DNA from: RPQJ01 sp963732375
Lineage (GTDB): Bacteria > Pseudomonadota > Gammaproteobacteria > Steroidobacterales > Steroidobacteraceae
Direction of reading: 5' to 3'
Length of the DNA: 64,000 nucleotides
NCBI GenBank assembly: GCA_963732375.1
Contig: CAVSZE010000003.1
Span: 372,001-436,000 of the forward strand
Shown in pieces: positions 44,262 through 52,892 of this stretch. The first letter of the stretch is position 1, and every line of letters begins with the position of its first letter. Under the pieces are notes generated by a model. It saw only the letters and a list, made by a program, of their open reading frames with translations, did not search any database and had not been told where the DNA came from. The position numbers were made by a program, and so were the translations under genes.

Positions 44262-45173
44262 TCAGTCGTCGCCGAACGATGCCAATGCGCGCTCGGCGAC
44301 GATTCGACCATGCTCCTGCACGAAGTGCCCGGCCTCGGGCAACTCGAGCGGTGCGGGGCAATTTCGGATCGACTTCGCCAGCGCGTGCATCACGGGTGGA
44401 CCCAGCACCGGGTCCTGCATGCCGATCGCCATGAACGTGCGGCCTTTCCAGTCCTCGCGCAGGAACTGCGCGGCGCGCAGCGAGTGGTCCACGCCTTCCA
44501 TGTCCGGCGTGACCGGCACGATCGCCGGGAAACGGCGCGCGCCCGCACGGTACCGCGCGTCGGGAAACGGCGCAGCGTAGGCAGCGGCCTCCTCGTCCGA
44601 CATGCCCGGCACCGACCGCTTCATCATCCCGGCGATGTCGAAGTCGGGTTTCGATGCGACGAACGCCCTCCACGCGTCGAATCCGGGGCCGGGCGAGCGA
44701 CCGATGCCGAGGCCCGTGTTCATGACGACCAGGCGGTCGATGCGCTCCGGGTACTCCACCGGCAGCGTGAGCCCGAGCAGCCCGCCCCAGTCCTGCACGA
44801 CGAGGGTCACGCGCTGGAGGTCCAGCCTTTCGATGAAACGCATCAGCATCGAGCGATGAAAATTGAACGTGTAGACCGCGTCGTCCACCGGCTTGTCCGA
44901 ACGGCCGAAGCCGAACAGGTCGGGCGCAACGACGCGATGACCGGCAGCCGTGAACACCGGGATCATCTTGCGGTACAGGTAGCTCCAGGTCGGCTGGCCG
45001 TGCAGGCACAACACCGTGCGTCCACTCGGTGGCGGCGACTGCTCGTCGACATAGTGCAGTCGCAGCCCCTGGTAGCCCGGCAGGTCGTCCAGGTAATGCG
45101 GCACAAACGCATAGCCCGGCAGTCCGGCAAACCGGTCGTCAGGTGTCCTGAGGGCTTCGATGTTCACGGACAT
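44262..45173 (-). CDS. Haloalkane dehalogenase, DhlA-like (HLD-I)
   Basis: 303 residues (Xanthobacter DhlA 310). Alpha/beta hydrolase that displaces halide from haloalkanes. Nucleophile Asp in LVVQDWGG (D128) with adjacent halide-binding Trp (W129), oxyanion HGQPTWSYLYRKMIPVF, FGFGRSDKPVD, second acid in GMQDPVLGPP, His in EAGHFVQEHG; the second halide Trp may be in GFDAWRAF, at the DhlA W175 position. PFPDARYRAGARRFP is also shared. ATG at 45173 has GAGGAG six bases upstream; ATG at 45179 abuts it. Oddity: the usual HGEP Glu of DhlA is Gln here. Transcribed after the CDF gene, 25 bp away. Confidence 0.88.
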   Translation of the reverse strand: MSVNIEALRTPDDRFAGLPGYAFVPHYLDDLPGYQGLRLHYVDEQSPPPSGRTVLCLHGQPTWSYLYRKMIPVFTAAGHRVVAPDLFGFGRSDKPVDDAVYTFNFHRSMLMRFIERLDLQRVTLVVQDWGGLLGLTLPVEYPERIDRLVVMNTGLGIGRSPGPGFDAWRAFVASKPDFDIAGMMKRSVPGMSDEEAAAYAAPFPDARYRAGARRFPAIVPVTPDMEGVDHSLRAAQFLREDWKGRTFMAIGMQDPVLGPPVMHALAKSIRNCPAPLELPEAGHFVQEHGRIVAERALASFGDD

Positions 45174-45198
45174 GCTCATCTCCTCGTCTTCGGCGGCC

Positions 45199-46110
45199 TC
45201 AGGGCGATTCGTCGCGGTGCAGGTCGTTGTCGTCCATCGCGAGTGGATCGCCCTGCGGTTCAAGGTGCGTGAATACGGTCACCGGCGGCAACGCGCGACG
45301 GATGTCCGCCTCGATGCGTTCCAGTTCATCATGTCCCCGCTGCACGGACCACTCGGGCGGAACCAGCACGTGCAGCGACACGAACCGCCGTGCTCCGGCC
45401 TGCCGGGTCTTGAGCGCGTGGTACTCGATGCCGTCCGACGCGTAACGGTCGAGGACCTGCCGCAGCAACTGGATTTCGCTGACCGGCAGTGAGGCATCCA
45501 TCAGCCCGGCGACCGAAGACATCACGATGCGACTGCCGGTCCAGACGATATTGACGGCAACCGCGATCGCAACCACCGGATCGAGCCGGTTCCAGCCCGT
45601 CACGGCGACCGCAATCACACCCACCAGCACCCCGGCGGACGTCCAGACGTCCGTGAGCAGGTGATGTGCGCTGGCATGGAGCGTCACCGAGCGGTGCGCG
45701 CGTGCAGCGCGCAGCAGCACGAGTGCGACGCCAAGGTTTATCAGCGCCGCCACCACCGAAACCGCAAGGCCCAGCCCCACCTGCTCCAGCGCGCGGGGAT
45801 GAAGGAGCCGATCAACTGCGGCGACTGCGATGCTGATCGCCGCGACGACGATCAACGTACCCTCCACGCCCGCGGAAAAGTACTCCGCCTTGCCGTGACC
45901 GTACGGGTGATCCTCGTCGGGCGGCCGGGCGGCGATGCTCAGCATCGTCAACGCCATCAGCGCACCGGCGAGATTCACCAGCGACTCGAGCGCGTCGGAC
46001 AGCAGGCCGACGGAACCCGTCAGCCGCCAGGCCGCCGTCTTCAGCAGCATCGTGACGATCGCAGCTGCGATCGACAACCATGCAAAGCGGGTGAGCGAGG
46101 CCGGCCCCAT
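45199..46110 (-). CDS. Cation diffusion facilitator (CDF) metal transporter
   Basis: 303 residues. Six membrane helices followed by a cytoplasmic ferredoxin-like domain (about 215-290). Metal-site motifs: LLSDALESLVN in helix 2 (D and E), DEDHPYGHGKAEYFSA after it, and HHLLTDVWTSAGV in helix 5 (HxxxD). H at the helix 2 position is replaced by S-D-A-L-E, so the selectivity is uncertain between Zn, Fe and Mn; FieF-like proteins have DD-HD. It should export divalent cations against protons. AAGGAAG precedes ATG at 46110. The last residues (DDNDLHRDESP) are acidic and His-bearing. Confidence 0.88.
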   Translation of the reverse strand: MGPASLTRFAWLSIAAAIVTMLLKTAAWRLTGSVGLLSDALESLVNLAGALMALTMLSIAARPPDEDHPYGHGKAEYFSAGVEGTLIVVAAISIAVAAVDRLLHPRALEQVGLGLAVSVVAALINLGVALVLLRAARAHRSVTLHASAHHLLTDVWTSAGVLVGVIAVAVTGWNRLDPVVAIAVAVNIVWTGSRIVMSSVAGLMDASLPVSEIQLLRQVLDRYASDGIEYHALKTRQAGARRFVSLHVLVPPEWSVQRGHDELERIEADIRRALPPVTVFTHLEPQGDPLAMDDNDLHRDESP

Positions 46111-46184
46111 CAAGGCTTCCTTACGTCAGGCCGGCGCCAGTCCGCCGCCGTCACCTGCAGCGACGGAACGCGCACGTCCCGCTG

Positions 46185-46652
46185 TCATCCCGCCGAAGCA
46201 GGCTGCGGCGGGTGCCTGCAGGTATAGGTGACGATCTCGAAGAAGACGCTGGCGGGTGGCGCGTCCATCCAGATCAGGTTGCGGTCGTTGCGCGACGCCT
46301 TCTGCACCACGTCGCCCTGCAGGTCGCTGCCCGAGAAGGCCTCGTTCTTCGACATCGCGATCTTTCGCGAGGCGCAATCGACCCGATAAAGGGTGCGCAT
46401 CGACAGAAAACTCTTGCCAGCCTTGGCGGCCGGCCTCGGCGCGGTGAAATTCTCCTTCACCTTGACCTCGACGGTCGTACCGACCTGCTTGATGGAATTC
46501 GTGTTGACGAATGCCACCTCGCTGTCGGAGGTTGCGACCGAATACCACTTGTCTGCGCCCGCCGCGGGCGCCTGCTTGGCCACGGCCATTCCGCAAACGA
46601 AAATCACGGGTGCGACACCGAGCACCAGCGACGAAACGACATGAGTCCGCAT
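46185..46652 (-). CDS. Surface-adhesin E-like exported protein
   Basis: 155 residues. Signal peptide 1-25 (ending AVAKQ). The mature domain WYSVATSDSEVAFVNTNSIKQVGTTVEVKVKENF...YRVDCASRKIAMSKNEAFSG...IVTYTCRHP matches the small beta-rich proteins annotated surface-adhesin protein E, in which two Cys (DCAS and TYTC) form a disulfide. The name comes from a Haemophilus plasminogen-binding protein; in environmental bacteria the role is unknown. AAGGAG is upstream of ATG at 46652 (a GTG one codon earlier is possible). It precedes the CDF gene by 74 bp; the 212-bp divergent gap to the hydratase gene shows no clear site. Confidence 0.75.
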   Translation of the reverse strand: MRTHVVSSLVLGVAPVIFVCGMAVAKQAPAAGADKWYSVATSDSEVAFVNTNSIKQVGTTVEVKVKENFTAPRPAAKAGKSFLSMRTLYRVDCASRKIAMSKNEAFSGSDLQGDVVQKASRNDRNLIWMDAPPASVFFEIVTYTCRHPPQPASAG

Positions 46653-46864
46653 CACGAATACTCCTTGCGCCAGTCAACGGCGCGGCCCCCAGAGTGTATG
46701 CCGACTGCCCGCTGCGCGGCGAGACTCATCTGGCCACTCGACAGGCGCGGTTTCACGATCCAAGCTCGGCAGGCCCGGATCCGCAGCCCGGCTCCCGAAG
46801 TCCCTTGTCCGGGCCCGGCAGGACGCAGACCCGGCCGACCCGACTCGCAAGATGGAGCACCTCC

Positions 46865-47644
46865 GTGACCGAAGACATCCTCATCACCGACGTTCGCGAC
46901 GGCATTGCCACGCTTACGTTGAACCGGCCGCGCCAGATGAACGCACTCTCGGCCGAGCTACGGCGGCGATTTGTCGCCGCGGTAGACGAACTGGCCGCAG
47001 ACGATCGCGTGGCGGTCGTCATCATCACGGGTGCCGGTGAAAGAGCGTTCACGGCCGGCGTGGACCTGAAGGAACTCGAGACTGCGCCGCTGACGGCCTC
47101 GGAACTCGGCCCCGATGCACCGATCAGTCGAGCGATGCGCGGGCTTGGCAAGCCTTCGATCGCCGCAGTCAACGGATTCGCCATCACCGGCGGGCTGGAA
47201 CTCGCCATCAACTGCGACATCCTGGTCGCCTCGACCGCGGCGAAGTTCGCGGATACGCACGCGCGAGTCGGCATCGTGCCTGGCTGGGGCATGTCGCAAC
47301 TGCTGCCCCGGATGATCGGTCCGGTGCGGGCGCGTTATATGAGCTTCACGGGCAACTTCGTCGATGCCGTGACTGCGAAGGCCTGGGGGCTGGTGCTGGA
47401 GGTGCTGCCGCCCGGGGAGTTGATGACCTACTGCGCGAGACTCGCGGCCGAAATCGCCAGCTGCGACCGCGCCACGCTCGCGGACGTGCGCAGCCTGATC
47501 GTCGGTGGCCTCGACGGAACGCTCGCGGACGGTCTCGCGCTGGAAGGTCGAATCAGCAAGGCGGCGACCGCGCGCGTGGACCCGTCGGCATTCGCATCGA
47601 CGCGGGAGGCGGTCATGTCACGGGGCAAGCAGCAGGGCAGCTGA
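46865..47644 (+). CDS. Enoyl-CoA hydratase/isomerase family protein
   Basis: 259 residues from GTG at 46865, with GGAG seven bases upstream. Crotonase fold with CoA/oxyanion segment AFTAGVDLKEL and NGFAITGGLELAINCD, holding the first catalytic Glu. The second Glu of true hydratases is replaced: FADTHARVGIVPGWG has His where PE is usual. Proteins with the FADTHARVGI-PGWG signature are common in actinobacterial and proteobacterial EchA paralogues and may act on other acyl-CoA chemistry. It stands before the MerR gene by 68 bp, outside any fad cluster. Confidence 0.85.
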   Translation: MTEDILITDVRDGIATLTLNRPRQMNALSAELRRRFVAAVDELAADDRVAVVIITGAGERAFTAGVDLKELETAPLTASELGPDAPISRAMRGLGKPSIAAVNGFAITGGLELAINCDILVASTAAKFADTHARVGIVPGWGMSQLLPRMIGPVRARYMSFTGNFVDAVTAKAWGLVLEVLPPGELMTYCARLAAEIASCDRATLADVRSLIVGGLDGTLADGLALEGRISKAATARVDPSAFASTREAVMSRGKQQGS

Positions 47645-47690
47645 GGCAGCGCAGGCCCGCTGCGGTCGGGCGGCGGAGGCAGGTTGCGGT

Positions 47691-47710
47691 CGAGTGTATA
47701 GTGTCACTCG
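47691..47710. promoter_or_regulatory. Palindromic operator CGAGTG-N8-CACTCG at the MerR gene
   Basis: Perfect 6-bp arms with an 8-bp centre TATAGTGT that contains a -10-like TATAGT, ending two bases before the ATG at 47713. The core TGTATAGTGT recurs at 48589-48598 before the ferredoxin reductase gene. Suggests autoregulation and a nearly leaderless message. Confidence 0.5.
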
Positions 47711-47712
47711 AC

Positions 47713-48528
47713 ATGAAAACCCCTGCCAAGCGGCGCCAGCCGGTCCGAACACGCACCGGCAAGTCGGCCGGTCCCACGCGCGACCGCGAAGCCATGACAG
47801 AGCCGGAGCCGCAACTCCGGATGCGCGACCTCGTCCGCCACAGCGGCCTGCCCCGTGAGACGATTCACTTCTACATCCAGCAGGGACTGCTGCCGCGCCC
47901 GCTGAAGACCGGCCGCAACACGGCCCTTTATCCGGCACAGCACCTCGAGCGCCTGCGCCGCATCCGTGAACTGCAGGAGCAGCAGTTCCTGCCATTGAAG
48001 GCCATCCGCGCGGTGCTCGACGAGAGCAACGGGGAGCGGTTCACGCCGGAACAGGAAGACCTCGTCCGCCGTGTCAGGGCGACGCTCGGCGGATGGGCGG
48101 ACGCGCAGCAGCGCCCGACCGTGCCGGTCGCCGATTTCGTGCCCGCGCGCGTGTCGCGCGACGAACTGCGGGTCCTGGTGGATGCCTCCCTCGTCCGCGT
48201 GCACGGTTCGGCCGCGACGGGTACTGTCACTGCGGACGACGCGGTGATCCTCGAGTGCTGGGCGCAATTCAAGGAATCCGGCCTCGGGCCCGACCGCGGG
48301 GTCTCGCCCGCGGAATTCATGATCTACGACCAGGCGATGGAGCAACTGGTGGTTCGCGAGGCGCAGTTCGCGATGCGCGCCTACGAAGGCGCCCCGGTCG
48401 ATGAGGTCTCGAAGATCGTCAAGCAGGCGGCCCCGATCATCGGGCGCCTGCTCGCAGCCATGCACCGCAAGCGCCTGCGACAGTTCCTGATCGAAGCAGG
48501 CGGCAGCGCCGCGCCGACCAGGCGCTGA
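47713..48528 (+). CDS. MerR-family transcriptional regulator
   Basis: 271 residues. An N-terminal basic tail (KTPAKRRQPVRTRTGKSAG) precedes a MerR winged helix: LRMRDLVRHSGLPRETIHFYIQQGLLPRPLKTGRNTALYPAQHLERLRRIRELQEQQFLPLKAIRAVLDE. The C-terminal half is a long helical effector domain without Cys, so not a classical metal or redox MerR. ATG at 47713; an in-frame GTG at 47701 lies inside the operator palindrome. It precedes the ferredoxin reductase and diiron genes and shares an operator-like motif with their promoter, so it probably controls them. Effector unknown; an acyl or aromatic compound is plausible. Confidence 0.85.
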   Translation: MKTPAKRRQPVRTRTGKSAGPTRDREAMTEPEPQLRMRDLVRHSGLPRETIHFYIQQGLLPRPLKTGRNTALYPAQHLERLRRIRELQEQQFLPLKAIRAVLDESNGERFTPEQEDLVRRVRATLGGWADAQQRPTVPVADFVPARVSRDELRVLVDASLVRVHGSAATGTVTADDAVILECWAQFKESGLGPDRGVSPAEFMIYDQAMEQLVVREAQFAMRAYEGAPVDEVSKIVKQAAPIIGRLLAAMHRKRLRQFLIEAGGSAAPTRR

Positions 48529-48587
48529 CTCGCCCTGAATCCACGCAACCCCGCCCCGGCGCAAGCCACTTGCGATTATTCGATTCT

Positions 48588-48608
48588 GTGTATAGTGTTT
48601 ATATACAC
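48588..48608. promoter_or_regulatory. Palindrome GTGTATA-N7-TATACAC before the ferredoxin reductase gene
   Basis: Perfect 7-bp arms 20 bp before the start codon at 48629, sharing TGTATAGTGT with the operator at 47691-47710. A TTGCGA lies at 48570-48575, 15 bp before TATAGT, so it overlaps a plausible promoter. Best candidate for the MerR regulator's target. Confidence 0.5.
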
Positions 48609-48628
48609 TTTGAATTGAGACGCTGCAC

Positions 48629-49744
48629 ATGTCCGCCGTCACCGCATTCGTGCGCGGCTGGTTCTCCGAGCCAGCCGCGACATTCGAACTCCGCAGTCCC
48701 AGCGCACGCTGGGGAACGCAACGGTCGCATGCGCCGCGCAGGTTGCGCGTTGTGGAGGTGATCCAGGAGACGCCCACGGTACGCACCTACGTGCTCGAAC
48801 CCGGTGACGCCGCCTCCCCTCTTCACTTTCACGCCGGCCAGCACCTGACGCTGCTGGTCAACATCGGCGGCGTGACACACCGGCGCTGCTACTCGTTCTC
48901 ATCGGCACCTGGGCCCCATGTGCGGCCATCGGTCACGGTCCGGTGCACGCCCGGTGGACTGGTCTCGCGCCATCTCCACGAGACGGTGAGCGCTGGCGAC
49001 ACGCTTCTCGCCACCGATCCTGCGGGCGAATTCACGCTGGCAACAGACCCGGCCGCCTCGCGCCTCGTGGCGTTCGTCGCCGGGGGCGTCGGTGTGACGC
49101 CGCTGATGAGCCTGGTCGAATTGCTGCTGCGCGAGGAACCCGCGAGCCGCGCGGTCCTGCTCTGCGGCAATCGCTCGGAGGACGAAATCATCTTTCGCGA
49201 GAGAATCGCGGAGCTCGAAGCAGCGCATGCCCCGCGCCTCGTCGCGCACCAGGCACTGGACACGCCGCCGGCGGGCTGGACCGGCATCAGCGGAGCACTC
49301 GACGGCAGTCGCGTGCTCGAGGCGCTCGGAGAGGTTCGCGCCGATGCGTATTACGTCTGCGGCCCGGAACCGATGATGCGCGGCGTCTGCGAGGCGCTCC
49401 TGGGCGCGGGCGTCGCATCCGAATGCATCCGAACTGAGCGTTTCGCTTATGCGAGCGTCGCAAAGGTGTTGCCCACTCTCGCGGCCGAAGTCACTTTCGC
49501 CGCCAGCGGCAAGCGCGTCACGGCCCAGCCCGGCCAGACGATCCTGCAAGCGGGCATCGACGCCGGCGTCGACCTCCCGCACAGCTGCACGATGGGCGGC
49601 TGCGGCGCCTGCAGGGTCCGGAAATCCAGCGGCAACGTCGTCACCAGCGAACCGAACTGCCTCACCGACCGCGAACGCGAGGACGGCTACATCCTCGCGT
49701 GCTGCAGCTACGCGGACGGCAGCGTGACCATCGAGAACCACTGA
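48629..49744 (+). CDS. Ferredoxin reductase-2Fe-2S hybrid electron transfer protein
   Basis: 371 residues in the PaaE/Hcr arrangement. An FAD domain (about 35-140) with HRRCYSFSSAPG, an NAD(P) domain (about 140-275) with AFVAGGVGVTPLMSLVE and YYVCGPEPMMRGVCEAL, then a C-terminal plant-type ferredoxin with cluster motif HSCTMGGCGACRVR and the fourth Cys in ILACCSY. It should carry electrons from NAD(P)H to an oxygenase. The next gene, 36 bp on, encodes a diiron ferritin-like protein that is its likely partner. The N-terminal FVRGWFSEPAATFE stretch is also seen in reductases paired with membrane desaturases. Confidence 0.92.
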   Translation: MSAVTAFVRGWFSEPAATFELRSPSARWGTQRSHAPRRLRVVEVIQETPTVRTYVLEPGDAASPLHFHAGQHLTLLVNIGGVTHRRCYSFSSAPGPHVRPSVTVRCTPGGLVSRHLHETVSAGDTLLATDPAGEFTLATDPAASRLVAFVAGGVGVTPLMSLVELLLREEPASRAVLLCGNRSEDEIIFRERIAELEAAHAPRLVAHQALDTPPAGWTGISGALDGSRVLEALGEVRADAYYVCGPEPMMRGVCEALLGAGVASECIRTERFAYASVAKVLPTLAAEVTFAASGKRVTAQPGQTILQAGIDAGVDLPHSCTMGGCGACRVRKSSGNVVTSEPNCLTDREREDGYILACCSYADGSVTIENH

Positions 49745-49780
49745 ACGCCGACCACGACCGATACCAGAGAGACAACACCG

Positions 49781-50950
<1,170 letters not shown>

Positions 50951-51016
50951 GCTCGAGCCTGCCCGTAGTCGAAGCGTCGCGGCGCGCGCACTACTGGCGC
51001 GGCGACGCCCGCCGCG

Positions 51017-51955
51017 CTACTTGGCGAACAACATCAGGCCGCTGCCGTCCTTTCCGGACCATGTGAGTGCCAGCCGTCCGGCCAGGAACGTGTAGCCGTT
51101 CACCTTGCCGAGTTGCGCCAGGAACTTCTGCTCGAGGTCCATCTCCGGACCCGGGCAGGCCATGCGTGTCGCCGCGGCCGGGCCGACCACGATCACGCCG
51201 GATGCCGTCTCCTTCAGCGACGCCGTGAAGCGGTTGCACCCGGCAAATCCGCGAATGCCATCGCGGTCGATGTGGATCACCGGCGGCTTCGTGTCGGCGG
51301 GCAGCGGCTGGCCGTCGGTCGAGACGAGCTGCCATTCGCTGGCCGAGAGCGTACTCACGGTGAGCACGCCAAGGACGTCGCTCTTCGTCTGCTTCAGCGC
51401 GCCGCCCTCGAACGCGTAGGTCTTGCGCGCCAGCTGCGTCGGGCAGCAGGCCGGGTCGGCGGGGCCCGCCTCCACCACGTCCATCACCACCTTGCCGCCC
51501 TGCAGCCAGAGATTCTGCAGCTTCGTCCGATCGCCGACCTCCGCAGTAGCCAGGTTTTCGAGCTTGCCGTCTCGAACACCGAACGCCGCCACGTACACGA
51601 ACTCCCCGCTACCGCCACTGTTCGAGCTCAGCATCGCGACGGCCTCATTGCCGGGTGCGCCGTCCAGGTCGCCGAACACGACGGCTGGCTCCCAGAGCGT
51701 CAGCGTCGGGTGGGATGCAGCTCCTGCCGCTGGCGGCGGACCGTCGTATTTCCCGTCAGTGAGTGTCACGGCCTGGTCGAACACGCCCGACACCGTCGCG
51801 CCCTTGAGTTGCTCCAGCGTAGGCGCTGGCGGCGGGCCCGCGGGAACCACGGCAGCCTGCTGGTCGGGAGCCTGCTTGCCGCCGCAACCGGCCAGCGCGA
51901 GGAGGGCCGAGGCGAGCAACGTGCCTGCCAATCCCGACATGATCGAGCGACGCAT
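51017..51955 (-). CDS. META-domain (HslJ-like) lipoprotein
   Basis: 312 residues. Signal with lipobox LALAGCGG (Cys24), then a Pro/Ala linker and a beta-rich domain with DGKYDGPPP, VVFGDLDGAPGNEAVAML, which resembles proteins that store a calculated load variable. The C-terminal META domain is shown by WQLVSTDGQPLP...PVIHIDRDGIRGFAGCNRFTASLKE and MACPGPEMDLEQKFLAQLGKVNGYTFLAGRLAL, as in HslJ. META proteins are linked to novobiocin or heat stress resistance in E. coli with no known mechanism. ATG at 51955 has GGAGA seven bases upstream. Convergent with the diiron gene, 66 bp away. Confidence 0.85.
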   Translation of the reverse strand: MRRSIMSGLAGTLLASALLALAGCGGKQAPDQQAAVVPAGPPPAPTLEQLKGATVSGVFDQAVTLTDGKYDGPPPAAGAASHPTLTLWEPAVVFGDLDGAPGNEAVAMLSSNSGGSGEFVYVAAFGVRDGKLENLATAEVGDRTKLQNLWLQGGKVVMDVVEAGPADPACCPTQLARKTYAFEGGALKQTKSDVLGVLTVSTLSASEWQLVSTDGQPLPADTKPPVIHIDRDGIRGFAGCNRFTASLKETASGVIVVGPAAATRMACPGPEMDLEQKFLAQLGKVNGYTFLAGRLALTWSGKDGSGLMLFAK

Positions 51956-52238
51956 TGAAGTGTCTCCGGTGTTTCGGTCCGATGATGGGGAATCGTAACG
52001 GATTGGGCGGACGCAGTGGGTCGTGGAAGCCCGCGACGCACCAGGCACACGACCATCCGGCCTGTGATCAACGCGTGGCCCACACGTCAAGCACGGCGTG
52101 GAGGGGGGTGGGGATTTTTCACCGACCCACCCCTCGAGACGCTTGGAAACCGTGACCTGGTTCGCCATTCTCGCGGCCTCTCCAGCCCGGTCCGGTGCCG
52201 GGCGGGGTCCGTTTTCCTGCCAATGAGGGCACTCCGAT

Positions 52239-52892
52239 ATGGGTTCGATCACTCTCCCTGGACGGTCGCGCAGCATCGCGCGCACCCTCCTCGCAACGCT
52301 GGCACTGTTGGTTGCCAGCGCACCAGGGCACGCGACCAGCGTCATTCCGATGACCGTCGTGGACCTGCTCGCACACTCCGGCACGATCGTTGCGGGACAG
52401 GTGCAGTCCGTGACGGACGGGTTCGACACCCGCGGTCTTCCATTCACGGAAGTAACCATCAAGGTGTCCGATACGATCCGTGGACCACAGGCCGGCACCT
52501 ATACATTCCGGCAACTGGGCCTCGACAAGCCGCGCAAGCTCGCCGACGGCCGCGTCTATCTCGGTCGCCCGACCGGCTGGCCGAAGTGGCGCAAGAACGA
52601 GACGGCAATCGTGTTCATGTACCCGAAGGCCAGGGTGACGGGGCTGCAGACCACCGTCGGACTCGGGCACGGCAAGCTGAGTCTCGCGAACGGCGTGGCG
52701 ATGAACAGCTACGAGAACGCCACGCTCTTCAAGGACGTGAAGGTCAACCGCGGCCTTCTCGACAGCGCCGAGCAGAAGATGTTCGACACGAAGAAGGGCC
52801 CGGTGGACGCCGCGACGCTGCGCAAGTTCCTGCATCGTGCGGTACAGGGCAACTGGGTCAAGAACGGGAGCATTGCCAATGCGACGCATTGA
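52239..52892 (+). CDS. Exported protein of unknown function
   Basis: 217 residues. Signal peptide about 1-32 (ending GHATS). The domain VVDLLAHSGTIVAGQVQSVTDGFDTRGLPFTEVTIKVSDTIRGPQAGTYTFRQLG resembles proteins that turn up next to secreted metalloproteases in Gammaproteobacteria, a predicted beta-barrel of OB type, but I know no function. GAGGG precedes ATG. Its last 14 bases overlap the following metzincin-like gene, so the two are translated together and probably act together outside the cytoplasm. The 283-bp gap before it (51956-52238) shows no hairpin or operator I can support. Confidence 0.7.
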   Translation: MGSITLPGRSRSIARTLLATLALLVASAPGHATSVIPMTVVDLLAHSGTIVAGQVQSVTDGFDTRGLPFTEVTIKVSDTIRGPQAGTYTFRQLGLDKPRKLADGRVYLGRPTGWPKWRKNETAIVFMYPKARVTGLQTTVGLGHGKLSLANGVAMNSYENATLFKDVKVNRGLLDSAEQKMFDTKKGPVDAATLRKFLHRAVQGNWVKNGSIANATH

